Source of the DNA: Candidatus Eisenbergiella intestinipullorum
GTDB taxonomy: Bacteria > Bacillota > Clostridia > Lachnospirales > Lachnospiraceae
Length of the DNA: 59,250 bases
NCBI GenBank assembly: GCA_019119815.1
Contig: DWWH01000061.1
Span: 1 to 59,250 of the forward strand
Reading direction: 5' to 3'
Under the pieces are notes generated by a model. It had not been told where the DNA came from and did no database searches. It was given only the letters and a program-made list of their open reading frames with translations. The first letter of the stretch is position 1; each line of letters opens with the position of its first letter. Below, in pieces: positions 35,203 to 43,876 of this stretch. Made by a program: the position numbers and the translations under genes.

Positions 35203-38200
35203 ATGAACGGAGCAAAGGTGTGGGTGGAGCAGATCACGATTCCCACCTACGAAATCGGAGAGGCGGAAAAGAATCCCATTTTTCTGGACAAGCGTGTGTA
35301 TCAGGGAAGCAGCGGCAAGGTGTATCCCTATCCCACAGTGGAGAAGATCAGCGAGACAAAGACGGATAAGGAGTATACGGCGGTCTGGCTGGAAAACGAG
35401 TACCTGAAGGTGATGGTGCTGCCGGAGCTGGGCGGCAGGATCCAGAGAGCCTATGACAAGACGAACGACTATGATTTTGTCTACTATAATCATGTGATCA
35501 AGCCGGCGCTGGTGGGTCTGACCGGTCCCTGGATCTCCGGCGGCATCGAGTTTAACTGGCCGCAGCATCACAGGCCCACCACCTTCCTTCCGGTGGATTA
35601 TGTGACCCTGGAGAATGAGGACGGCAGCGTGTCCGTACTGCTGCATGACGTGGACCAGATGTACGGCACCAAAGGGATCGCGAAGATCAGCCTGTATCCC
35701 GGAAAGGCCTACATCGAGATCATCGGCCAGCTCTACAACCGCACCAGCATGCCGCAGACCTTCCTGTGGTGGGCGAACCCGGCGGTTCCGGTCAACGACA
35801 ACACCCAGTCCATCTTCCCGCCCGACGTGCATGCGGTGATGGATCACGGCAAGAGGGACGTATCCCGGTTCCCCATCGCCACCGGCGTTTATTATAAAAA
35901 GGACTACAGCGAGGGCGTGGACATTTCCCGCTATAAAAATATTCCCGTGCCCACCTCCTATATGGCGGAGAAGTCCAAATATGATTTTGTGGGCGGCTAC
36001 GATTATGGAAAAGAAGCGGGAATCCTGCATGTGGCGGATCACCACATTTCTCCCGGCAAGAAGCAGTGGACCTGGGGCTGCGGGGACTTCGGAAAGGCAT
36101 GGGACCGCAACCTGACGGATGCGGACGGCCCTTACGTGGAGCTGATGACGGGCGTGTTTACGGACAATCAGCCGGATTTCACCTGGCTGAAGCCCTTTGA
36201 GGAAAAGACCTTCACCCAGTATTTCATGCCCTATAAGGCGGTGGGACAGGTGAAAAATGCGACCTCCGAGGCGGCGGTGCATCTGTCCGCGGCGGACGGC
36301 GAGGCCCATGTGATCGTTTATGCCACCAGCCTGCGGGAGAATGCCCGTGTGGTGCTCTCCGTAAATGGAAAAGCGGTGTTTGACGAAACGGTGAAGCTGT
36401 CTCCCGTGGATATTTATGAAAAGAAGATACCGGTGCCGGGACTTGCTGCCGGGGAGGAGGGACTGACGCCCGGCTGCGTGAGGGAACAGGATCTGCATGT
36501 GGCGGTTTATGCGGCGGATGGCTCCTGCCTGGTGGAATATGCGCCGGAGCCGGCAGAGATCCCGAAGCTTCCTGATCCCGCGAAGGCGGCGAAGGATCCG
36601 GAGGCCATTCAGACCAATGAGGAGCTGTATCTGACCGGCCTTCACATCGAGCAGTACCGGCATGCCACCTATCTGCCCGATCCCTACTACCTGGAAGGGC
36701 TGAAGAGAGATCCGGGCGACATCCGCATCAATAACGCCTACGGCGCGCTGTTGATGAGAAGGGGTTGTTTTGAGAAGGCGGAGCCTTATTTCCGCAGGGC
36801 GCTGGAGCGGCTGACCTTCAGAAATCCCAATCCCTACAACAGCGAGACCTATTATCTGCTGGGTCTGGATCTTCTGTATCTGGGCCGGGATGAGGAGGCT
36901 TATGACGCTTTCTATAAAGCGACCTGGAGCAACGAGCAGCAGGAGATGTCCTTCTATTATCTGGCGGCCATCGACGCGAAGGCGGCGGGAGCCGGGCTGC
37001 ACGCGCCGGCAGGGGGCGGGACGCATGCTCCGGCTCCCGGAACCGCTCAGATGAGACTGCAAAGGGCCCTGTCCCACATCGAGCGCTCTCTGGTGAAGAA
37101 TGCGCACAACATCAAGGCGAGAGGCCTGAAGGCATATCTTTTGAGAAAGCTTGGAAGGACGCAGGAGGCCGCCGCCTGGATTCGGGAGAATCTGGTGCTG
37201 GATCCCTTCGACTTCCTGTCCGCGAACGAGCAGATCCTGCTGGCGGAGACTGCCGGAGCGGAAGGCGCTTCCGGAAATGGGGATTTCGGAAACACGGATT
37301 TCGAAAACGTGCAGGAACTTCGTACTGCGTCAAAGCTTCGTATTGCCCTGAATGAAAAAATGCGTGATTTCGCGGACAACTACCTGATGACTGCCAGAGA
37401 TTACGCGGAGTTCGGCGGCTATAAAGAGGCTGTCGGCCTGCTGAATGCCTGCACGAAGGAGCAGCCCATGCTGTACTATTACGAAGCGTATTACAGAAGC
37501 AGGCTGGGAGAGGAGGTAAGCGGACTTCTCCGGAAGGCGGAAGAGACCGCGCCGGATTACTGCTTCCCCAACAAGCCGGAGGACATCGGGGCGCTTTTGT
37601 TTGCCATCGATCACGGATGTACGGCAAAGGCTCCCTACTATCTGGGCTGCCTGTTCTATGACAAGCTGCAGTGGGAGGAATCCGTGAAGCTCTGGGAGCT
37701 TTCGGAACGGACGGATCCGGATTTTGCCACCGTGCACAGAAATCTTTCTCTGGCGTACTACAACAAGTGCCATGATCCGGAAAGTGCCAGAGAGGAGATG
37801 GAAAAGGCGTTCGCTCTGAACCCTTCCGATGTCCGCATTTTCCTGGAGCTGGATCAGCTTTACAAGAAGCTGGGCCGGACCTTTGAGCAGCGGCTGGAAA
37901 ATTACGAGGCGCACCGGGAGCTGATCGAGAGCCGCGACGATCTGTATATCGAATACATCACGCTGGTGAACCTCTGCGGAGACCATGAAAAGGCGTATGA
38001 ATGCATCATGGGACACCATTTCCATCCCTGGGAGGGCGGAGAAGGAAAGATCACCACGCAGTACACGCTGGCTCTTCTGGAAATGGCGAAGAAGGCGCTG
38101 AAGGAAGAACGGTTTGAGAAGGCGGAGGAGCTTCTGCGCAGAGCCCTCGTTTACCCGGAGAATCTGGGAGAAGGCAAGCTGGAAGGAACCAAGGACAACC

Positions 38201-38667
38201 ACGTTTATTATCACCTGGGCCTTGCGCTGGAGGGACAGGGCAGAACGGAGGAAGCGAAGGAATGCTTTGAGCGCGCCACCACCGGCACGGATGAGCCTGC
38301 GGGAGCCATGTACTACAATGACCAGCCCGCGGACATGATCCTGTATCAGGGCCTTGCCTGGCTGAAGCTGGGGCATGTGAGAGAGGCCAGAGCCCGCTTC
38401 TACCGTCTGATCGATTACGGAGAGAGGCATCTGGAGGATCAGGTGAAGATCGAATACTTCGCCGTATCCCTGCCGGAGTTCCTGATCTTCGACGACGACT
38501 ATACGCTCCGAAACCGCGCCCACTGCTATTACCTGATGGCCCTTGGAAACATCGGACTGGGCAAAAAGGAAAAGGCTGCAAAATTCCTGAAGGAAGCGGT
38601 TTTCATCGAGCCTTCGCATATGATGTGCAGGGTGTATGAGAAGGAATGTATGGCCGACGGGAGGTAG
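35203..38667 (+). CDS. DUF5107 / tetratricopeptide-repeat protein, 1154 residues
   Basis: Residues about 5-340 form the DUF5107 region, a beta-rich domain that includes VMVLPELGGRIQRAYD, GLTGPWISGGIEFNWP and VDQMYGTKG, and recalls the galactose-mutarotase-like or aldose-binding supersandwich fold. A small beta domain follows (about 355-430). From about 500 to the end are many tetratricopeptide repeats with pairs such as YFRRALERL and YYLGLDLLYLGRDEEAYDAF. There is no signal peptide, so it is cytoplasmic. The start follows GGAGG at good spacing; an ATG four codons earlier overlaps it. It is divergent from an AraC regulator and next to galactan and arabinan modules. Function is not established; a sugar-sensing, epimerising or glycan-cleaving role is a hypothesis. 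Confidence 0.78.
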   Translation: MNGAKVWVEQITIPTYEIGEAEKNPIFLDKRVYQGSSGKVYPYPTVEKISETKTDKEYTAVWLENEYLKVMVLPELGGRIQRAYDKTNDYDFVYYNHVIKPALVGLTGPWISGGIEFNWPQHHRPTTFLPVDYVTLENEDGSVSVLLHDVDQMYGTKGIAKISLYPGKAYIEIIGQLYNRTSMPQTFLWWANPAVPVNDNTQSIFPPDVHAVMDHGKRDVSRFPIATGVYYKKDYSEGVDISRYKNIPVPTSYMAEKSKYDFVGGYDYGKEAGILHVADHHISPGKKQWTWGCGDFGKAWDRNLTDADGPYVELMTGVFTDNQPDFTWLKPFEEKTFTQYFMPYKAVGQVKNATSEAAVHLSAADGEAHVIVYATSLRENARVVLSVNGKAVFDETVKLSPVDIYEKKIPVPGLAAGEEGLTPGCVREQDLHVAVYAADGSCLVEYAPEPAEIPKLPDPAKAAKDPEAIQTNEELYLTGLHIEQYRHATYLPDPYYLEGLKRDPGDIRINNAYGALLMRRGCFEKAEPYFRRALERLTFRNPNPYNSETYYLLGLDLLYLGRDEEAYDAFYKATWSNEQQEMSFYYLAAIDAKAAGAGLHAPAGGGTHAPAPGTAQMRLQRALSHIERSLVKNAHNIKARGLKAYLLRKLGRTQEAAAWIRENLVLDPFDFLSANEQILLAETAGAEGASGNGDFGNTDFENVQELRTASKLRIALNEKMRDFADNYLMTARDYAEFGGYKEAVGLLNACTKEQPMLYYYEAYYRSRLGEEVSGLLRKAEETAPDYCFPNKPEDIGALLFAIDHGCTAKAPYYLGCLFYDKLQWEESVKLWELSERTDPDFATVHRNLSLAYYNKCHDPESAREEMEKAFALNPSDVRIFLELDQLYKKLGRTFEQRLENYEAHRELIESRDDLYIEYITLVNLCGDHEKAYECIMGHHFHPWEGGEGKITTQYTLALLEMAKKALKEERFEKAEELLRRALVYPENLGEGKLEGTKDNHVYYHLGLALEGQGRTEEAKECFERATTGTDEPAGAMYYNDQPADMILYQGLAWLKLGHVREARARFYRLIDYGERHLEDQVKIEYFAVSLPEFLIFDDDYTLRNRAHCYYLMALGNIGLGKKEKAAKFLKEAVFIEPSHMMCRVYEKECMADGR

Positions 38668-38705
38668 GAGAAGAACCTTCCCGGGCTGAAAACAGAAACG
38701 ACTCG

Positions 38706-38757
38706 AACCGGCTATTCCCCAACAAAGGTCGGCTCCCTGGGGATGGCCGGTTTTTTA
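38706..38757 (+). terminator. Terminator after the DUF5107-TPR gene
   Basis: AACCGGC-TA-TTCCCC pairs with GGGG-AT-GGCCGGTT, followed by six T. Confidence 0.85.
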
Positions 38758-38763
38758 TGCTGC

Positions 38764-38796
38764 TGCGCAAGAGAATGCGCAACGTTTGTTGCGCAA
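38764..38796. promoter_or_regulatory. Cluster of three TGCGCAA operators upstream of the galactan LacI gene
   Basis: TGCGCAA occurs at 38764-38770 and 38776-38782, and the full palindrome TTGCGCAA at 38789-38796. Centres are 12 and 14 bp apart. The same sequence occurs downstream of the promoter and around the 41944 promoter. Confidence 0.75.
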
Positions 38797-38859
38797 ATGG
38801 GAGACAATGTTTGTGAAAAAAGCATATTTTGTAAGGAATCAGTTTGGAATACCGGTATA

Positions 38860-38888
38860 TTGACGAAGAAAAGAGATATTTTTATAAT
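38860..38888 (+). promoter_or_regulatory. sigma-A promoter of the galactan LacI-GH53 operon
   Basis: TTGACG (38860-38865) and TATAAT (38883-38888) are 17 bp apart. Confidence 0.8.
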
Positions 38889-38909
38889 GAATACAATATA
38901 ACGCAAAAG

Positions 38910-38917
38910 TTGCGCAA
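38910..38917. promoter_or_regulatory. TTGCGCAA operator downstream of the LacI promoter
   Basis: A perfect 8-bp palindrome about 15 bases after the predicted transcription start. With the upstream cluster it would allow looping repression. Confidence 0.7.
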
Positions 38918-38992
38918 TGAAATGCGGAAGAATACCGTTGTGCGGCCGGACGGCACAGGAAAACGGAACGGACAGGGGAGGAACTGGGGAAA

Positions 38993-39973
38993 ATGACATT
39001 GCATGAGATGGCAAAAGAGCTGGGCGTTTCCCAGAGTACCGTATCCCGCGCCTTGTCGGGAAAAGGGAGGATCGGGGAAGTAACGCGCCAGAGGATCCTG
39101 ACCTATGTGAGGGAACATGAAGGCGAACGGATCCCGGAAACGGAAAGCAGGGAAGAGACAAGAAATCTGGGGGTTTCTTTTCCGGATGATATTTTTGTGA
39201 GCGGAAACCAGTATTTTTTTGAATGCCTGCTTGGAATTTATGAGGCTGCCGCCCTGCTGGATTATAATGTCCTGATCACAACCGGGACCGGACAGAATAT
39301 TTCCGGGATCCGGAAATTCGTGGAACAGAGAAAGGTGGACGGGATCATCCTGACCAGAAGCCTGGAGGACGACAGGGCGCTGCGCTATCTGACAGAACAG
39401 AATTTTCCGACCGGCTTGACGGGATTATGTGATTTTGACAATGTGATCCAGGTGGACACGGACAATGAGGGGGCGGCCGAAATGCTGACCACCCTTCTGA
39501 TCGGGAAGGGCTACCGGCGTTTTGCGCTGCTTCTGGACGATATGTCACATCATGTGAACCGAAGCCGGTATGACGGATTTTATAAAGCGATCATGAAAAA
39601 CGGCCTGCAGAAGGATCATCAGGAGATCTATATGGGAAAATTCCGGAAGGAGCTTCTGAATTCCATTATAGATAATATCATGTCGAAAAAGGTGGAATGT
39701 GTGATCTGCGGGGATGACATCCTTACCGTAGGACTGATCTCCCAGTTTCTGGCAGAAGGGTATCGGATCCCCAGAGATATTGCGATAGCATCGCTGTATA
39801 ACAGCTCGACGCTGAACAGCTTTGTCCCGACCGTGACCGCGGTGGACGTATCTGCGAGGATGGTGGGAAATATGATCGGAAAGCAGATGATCCAGTTCCT
39901 TCAGAAAAAGGAATATCAGAAAAAAACGATGATCGATTATGAAATACTGATCCGGACTTCTACCAGCAGGTAG
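38993..39973 (+). CDS. LacI-family transcriptional repressor of the galactan module
   Basis: 326 residues. The helix-turn-helix starts at once (LHEMAKELGVSQSTVSRAL), followed by a hinge and an effector domain of the periplasmic-binding type. Operators TTGCGCAA flank its own promoter and that of the ABC operon at 41944, so it probably represses itself, the GH53 gene and the importer. By gene content the effector may be galactose or a galacto-oligosaccharide. The ribosome site GAGGAACTGGGG is moderate. Confidence 0.92.
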   Translation: MTLHEMAKELGVSQSTVSRALSGKGRIGEVTRQRILTYVREHEGERIPETESREETRNLGVSFPDDIFVSGNQYFFECLLGIYEAAALLDYNVLITTGTGQNISGIRKFVEQRKVDGIILTRSLEDDRALRYLTEQNFPTGLTGLCDFDNVIQVDTDNEGAAEMLTTLLIGKGYRRFALLLDDMSHHVNRSRYDGFYKAIMKNGLQKDHQEIYMGKFRKELLNSIIDNIMSKKVECVICGDDILTVGLISQFLAEGYRIPRDIAIASLYNSSTLNSFVPTVTAVDVSARMVGNMIGKQMIQFLQKKEYQKKTMIDYEILIRTSTSR

Positions 39974-40030
39974 GAGAAAAAGGGCAGAAAAACGAGCACG
40001 GAAAACGAGCATGGAAAAAGGGAGGATCAC

Positions 40031-41587
40031 ATGAACAGAAAACCTGATTTTTACAAAGGAGCCGATATTTCCTTTCTGCCGCAGTGCCTGGATGCCGGGA
40101 TGCAGGTGAAGGATCTTGACGGCCTGCCGAAGGATCCGTTTGAGCTTCTGCAAAAACATGGGGTCAATGCCATTCGGCTGAGACTGTGGCATACGCCGGA
40201 GAATGTTCCGGAATCCGGGGGATACTGCGATCTTTCCCATACGATTTCCATGGCGGAGAAGATCCGGGAGTATGGGATGCAGTTTATGCTGGATTTCCAT
40301 TATTCGGATTTCTGGGCCGATCCCGGCCAGCAGCGAAAGCCGAAAGCATGGGAAAATCTGGGGCCCGGGCAGCTGGAAGAGGCGGTCTTCCGGTATACGG
40401 CAGATACGCTCCGGACGATGAAAAAGAAAGGGGTGCTTCCCGATATTGTCCAGATCGGAAATGAGATCAGAAGCGGACTGCTCTTTCCGGACGGAGAGCT
40501 GCCCGACTGCGCGGGAATGGTGCGGCTGGTCAACGCCGGTATCCGCGGAGCCAGGAGCGTGGCGGGTCCTGAGGAAATGCAGATCATGATCCATCTGGAT
40601 CAGGGAGGAAGATATTTTTACCTGAAGGAATGGTTTTCCAATGCCTTTGCCAGCGGACTGATGGATTTTGATCTGATCGGGCTGTCCTATTATCCGTTCT
40701 GGCATGGAACCTATGCGGATCTGAAAAGCACGATGGAACGGCTGGCGAAGGAATATGGAAAGCCGATCATGGTCGTGGAGAGTGCTTATGCATGGAGAAC
40801 ATGCGCAGATGGCTTCATTGATGAGGCGCAGGAAAAGCTGGCGGGCTTTCCGGCAAGCCCGCAGGGACAGAGAAAGGTGCTGGAGCTGATCAACGGCATT
40901 GTCGCTTCGGTGCCGGATAAAATGGGCCTTGGCGTGTTTTACTGGGAGCCGCTTTGCTTGCCGGTAAACGGGGTTGGAGCATGGGGGAAAAACATGGGGC
41001 TGTTGGATGAAACCGGACAGGCTTTGGAAGGGATCCGGGCATTTGAATTTGAAAGAGAAGATTATGATCCGCTCCGGTGGAAGGAGCGGTATGAACCGCT
41101 GTATGCGCAGGCCGGAAAGAAAACGGAGGACATTTTGCCGGAGGGAAGGAACCTTTTGCGGAATCCCGGCTGGGAGGAAGGGATGGATTCCTGGAAAACG
41201 GAAGGAAGCGACGGCTGTACCTCTGCTCTGTCAGACCCGGAAGAGGGACAGGAGCAGACGATCAGAACTCTTTGCGTGGAAGGAACGAAAAATTTCACCT
41301 TCAGGCTCAGCCAGCAGGTCCCGGTCACGGAACCCGGATCTTACTGCTTTCAGGCGGAAATACAGGGGACAGATACGACGGGTGTCCATGTGAGCCTGTT
41401 CGTGCAGGCGGAAACGGGAGGGACGGAGCTTATGGTCCATCCTACGGAGCATGAATTCACCGGCTTTCGGACGGAAGCGGTGAAGCTGGAGGCGGGAACG
41501 GTGACAGTGGGGATTTCGATCACCGCTTCCCCCATGTTCGCAAAGGTGCGGAGGCTTTCCTTCTTCCAAAGCCCGGTCCGGAAGTAA
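40031..41587 (+). CDS. Glycoside hydrolase family 53 endo-beta-1,4-galactanase
   Basis: 518 residues. The TIM barrel (about 1-345) starts YKGADISFLPQ, with the GH53 segments RLRLWHTP and LDFHYSDFWADPGQQ. Acid/base Glu145 is in QIGNEI and nucleophile Glu250 in VVESAY. A C-terminal beta-sandwich (about 375-518) looks like a carbohydrate-binding module. It cleaves beta-1,4-galactan of pectic arabinogalactan type I. There is no signal peptide, which is unusual for an endo-galactanase and implies intracellular cleavage of imported galacto-oligosaccharides. It is 57 bases after the LacI gene in the same operon. Confidence 0.93.
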   Translation: MNRKPDFYKGADISFLPQCLDAGMQVKDLDGLPKDPFELLQKHGVNAIRLRLWHTPENVPESGGYCDLSHTISMAEKIREYGMQFMLDFHYSDFWADPGQQRKPKAWENLGPGQLEEAVFRYTADTLRTMKKKGVLPDIVQIGNEIRSGLLFPDGELPDCAGMVRLVNAGIRGARSVAGPEEMQIMIHLDQGGRYFYLKEWFSNAFASGLMDFDLIGLSYYPFWHGTYADLKSTMERLAKEYGKPIMVVESAYAWRTCADGFIDEAQEKLAGFPASPQGQRKVLELINGIVASVPDKMGLGVFYWEPLCLPVNGVGAWGKNMGLLDETGQALEGIRAFEFEREDYDPLRWKERYEPLYAQAGKKTEDILPEGRNLLRNPGWEEGMDSWKTEGSDGCTSALSDPEEGQEQTIRTLCVEGTKNFTFRLSQQVPVTEPGSYCFQAEIQGTDTTGVHVSLFVQAETGGTELMVHPTEHEFTGFRTEAVKLEAGTVTVGISITASPMFAKVRRLSFFQSPVRK

Positions 41588-41659
41588 GGTCCCCTTTGGG
41601 AAGGAAAAGAGCTTACCCGGATCGAGATGCGGAAAAATATAGATGCGGAAAAATTTTCG

Positions 41660-41703
41660 GGAATCGTAAGAAGCCTGCCGCAGGCTTCTTACGATTCCTT
41701 TTT
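41660..41703 (+). terminator. Very strong terminator after the GH53 gene
   Basis: A perfect 19-bp stem (41660-41678 and 41680-41698, containing GAATCGTAAGAAGCC) is followed by a T run. A small tandem duplication, GATGCGGAAAAAT, lies just upstream. Confidence 0.95.
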
Positions 41704-41750
41704 GCGTAATCCGGCGGACCCGCCAGTCTGACCGGAGAAGAGAGAAAGAT

Positions 41751-41925
41751 ATTGCGCAATATTTGCGCAACAAATGTGCAAGAAAAATAAAAAATTTATT
41801 AAAAACGCACTTAATCCACAAAAATAAATTTGCTATTATGCAAATTGACTTCATAATGAAGCAAATATATAATTATTTACAGCAAAAGGGCAATCGGAAA
41901 AATACAAAGTGCGCAAGACGCGCAA
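41751..41925 (+). promoter_or_regulatory. Promoter of the galactan ABC operon with flanking LacI operators
   Basis: TTGACT (41845-41850) and TATAAT (41868-41873) are 17 bp apart. Upstream are the perfect palindrome ATTGCGCAAT (41751-41760) and TTGCGCAA (41763-41770), with centres 11 bp apart. Downstream are TGCGCAA (41910-41916) and CGCGCAA (41919-41925). The sites are the same as at the LacI promoter, an arrangement suited to DNA looping. No gene lies in 41588-41943. Confidence 0.8.
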
Positions 41926-41943
41926 CAGGAAAGGGGAGATACC

Positions 41944-42873
41944 ATGCAAACAAAAAGGAAAAACGGGTTTCTGAAGAAGCTGCACAAATACCGGGTGTAT
42001 CTTTTGATGCTCGCGCCAGCCGTGATCTATACGCTGATCTTTGCGTACTATCCCATGACCGGCGTTGTGATGGCCTTCAAGAAGTACAACTATGCGGGCG
42101 GCATCTGGGGAAGTCCCTGGAACGGGCTGGACAATTTCGCCTTCTTTTTCAAATCCGGGCAGGCCGGAATGGTCACCAGAAATACCGTTTTATATAATCT
42201 GGCCTTTATCCTGATCGGCACGTTCGTCCAGGTCGCGGTGGCGGTATTCCTGACGGAGATCAAGGGGAAAAAATTCCGGAAGGTCAGTCAGTCCATGATG
42301 TTTCTGCCTTATTTCATCTCGTGGGTTATCGTAGGCGTTATGGCGTTTAATATTTTCAGCTCGGATTACGGATTTATCAACCGGCTGATCACCATGTTCG
42401 GCGGCAAAAAGATTTCCTTTTATACGACCCCGCAGTACTGGCCGTTTATCCTGATCTTTTTCAATGTCTGGAAGGGCGTGGGGTATGGCTCGGTCATGTA
42501 CCTGGCGGCGATCATGGGAATCGATACCTCCGTTTATGAGGCGGCGGCGATCGACGGAGCGAATGTGTTCCAGCGTATCTTCAAGGTGACGATCCCGATG
42601 ATCATGCCGACCATGGTGATCCTGCTTCTGATGAGCGTGGGCGGAATCTTCAAGGGCAACTTTGATCTGTTCTATAACCTGGTCGGAAACAACGGGCTTC
42701 TGTACAATTATACGGACGTTATCGACACGCTGGCCATGAGAGCCCTGATTTCCAGCAATGACTTCGGAATGTCGGCGGCGATCGGTCTGTTCCAGTCCGT
42801 GCTCTGCTTCATAACCGTAACGATCGTGAACAAGCTGGTCAGCCTGTATGACAAAGATTATGCGCTGTTCTGA
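41944..42873 (+). CDS. ABC transporter permease, LplB type (galactan module)
   Basis: 309 residues with six membrane helices. The N-terminal YYPMTGVVMAFKKYNY region and the EAA loop (EAAAIDGANVFQRIF, about residues 199-213) are typical of LplB/YtcP-family permeases that serve large oligosaccharide-binding lipoproteins. It is the first gene of a permease-permease-binding protein operon controlled by TTGCGCAA operators. The ribosome site is AAAGGGGAGATACC. No ATPase is encoded nearby, so a shared ATPase is likely. Confidence 0.93.
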   Translation: MQTKRKNGFLKKLHKYRVYLLMLAPAVIYTLIFAYYPMTGVVMAFKKYNYAGGIWGSPWNGLDNFAFFFKSGQAGMVTRNTVLYNLAFILIGTFVQVAVAVFLTEIKGKKFRKVSQSMMFLPYFISWVIVGVMAFNIFSSDYGFINRLITMFGGKKISFYTTPQYWPFILIFFNVWKGVGYGSVMYLAAIMGIDTSVYEAAAIDGANVFQRIFKVTIPMIMPTMVILLLMSVGGIFKGNFDLFYNLVGNNGLLYNYTDVIDTLAMRALISSNDFGMSAAIGLFQSVLCFITVTIVNKLVSLYDKDYALF

Positions 42874-42887
42874 GGAAGGGAGAAAAA

Positions 42888-43811
42888 ATGGCAAAGACAA
42901 ATCATTTGGGAAAGGTAAAACAGGGAAAAGATGTTATCACGCTGCATGTGATCGCATATTGCTTTACCGGTCTGCTCGCGCTGCTGTGCCTGATTCCGTT
43001 TCTGATGGTCCTCGCGGGATCGTTTTCCTCGGAAGAAGCGATCACAGCCAACGGGTTTTCCATCCTGCCGCAGGATTTTTCACTGGAGGCGTACAAAACG
43101 GTCTTTAAGGAGCCCATGGTCGTGATCAGGGCCTATGCGACCACCATCTGCCTGACTGCGGTGGGAACGGTGATCGGTCTGCTGGTGCAGACCATGACGG
43201 CTTATGTGCTGTCGAGAAAGGATTTTGAGTGGAGGAACGGATTTTCCTTTTTCTTCTATTTCACGACTCTGTTCAGCGGCGGGCTGGTGCCCACTTACAT
43301 TCTGTATACTCAGACGCTGAACCTGCAGGACAGCTATCTTGCGCTGCTGCTTCCTCTGATCTTTTCGGTTTATAACCTGCTCGTTATGAAAAGCTACATA
43401 TCCGCGATTCCGGATTCGCTGATCGACGCGGCGAAGATCGACGGCTGCGGAGAGGTGCGGACATTGTTCCAGGTGGTGCTTCCGCTGATCAAGCCCGCGC
43501 TGGCAACGGTGGGACTGTTCATTGCTTTGGCATACTGGAACGACTGGTACAACGCCATGCTGTACATCAAATCGGAAGAACGCTATCCCCTGCAGTATTT
43601 CCTGTATCAGCAGGTGAACAACATTGAATCCTATAAAAAGCTGATCTCCAGCAATGCGGTGAGCAGCGCCGTAGTAAGTTCGCTGTCGCTGCCTACCCAG
43701 ACGCTGAAGATGGCGCTGACGATCGTGGTGACGGGGCCGATCATCCTGGCCTTCCCCATCGTACAGAAGTACTTTGTACAGGGAATTACGATCGGCGCCG
43801 TAAAGGGCTGA
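42888..43811 (+). CDS. ABC transporter permease, LplC/YtcP type (galactan module)
   Basis: 307 residues, six helices, an EAA loop (DAAKIDGCGEVRTLF, about residues 181-195) and the tail QGITIGAVKG. It starts 14 bases after the partner permease with ribosome site GGAAGGGAG. It forms the membrane channel with the 41944 product. Confidence 0.93.
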   Translation: MAKTNHLGKVKQGKDVITLHVIAYCFTGLLALLCLIPFLMVLAGSFSSEEAITANGFSILPQDFSLEAYKTVFKEPMVVIRAYATTICLTAVGTVIGLLVQTMTAYVLSRKDFEWRNGFSFFFYFTTLFSGGLVPTYILYTQTLNLQDSYLALLLPLIFSVYNLLVMKSYISAIPDSLIDAAKIDGCGEVRTLFQVVLPLIKPALATVGLFIALAYWNDWYNAMLYIKSEERYPLQYFLYQQVNNIESYKKLISSNAVSSAVVSSLSLPTQTLKMALTIVVTGPIILAFPIVQKYFVQGITIGAVKG

Positions 43812-43876
43812 TTTTTTCAGAATATTTCCGTGAAAGCGGCAAATATACACCAATCATTTTATCTAAGGAGGGCTTT

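Noticed and set aside
35182..37107. Long antisense open frame over the DUF5107 gene
   Set aside because: Same reason: a shadow of codon bias in a GC-rich gene.
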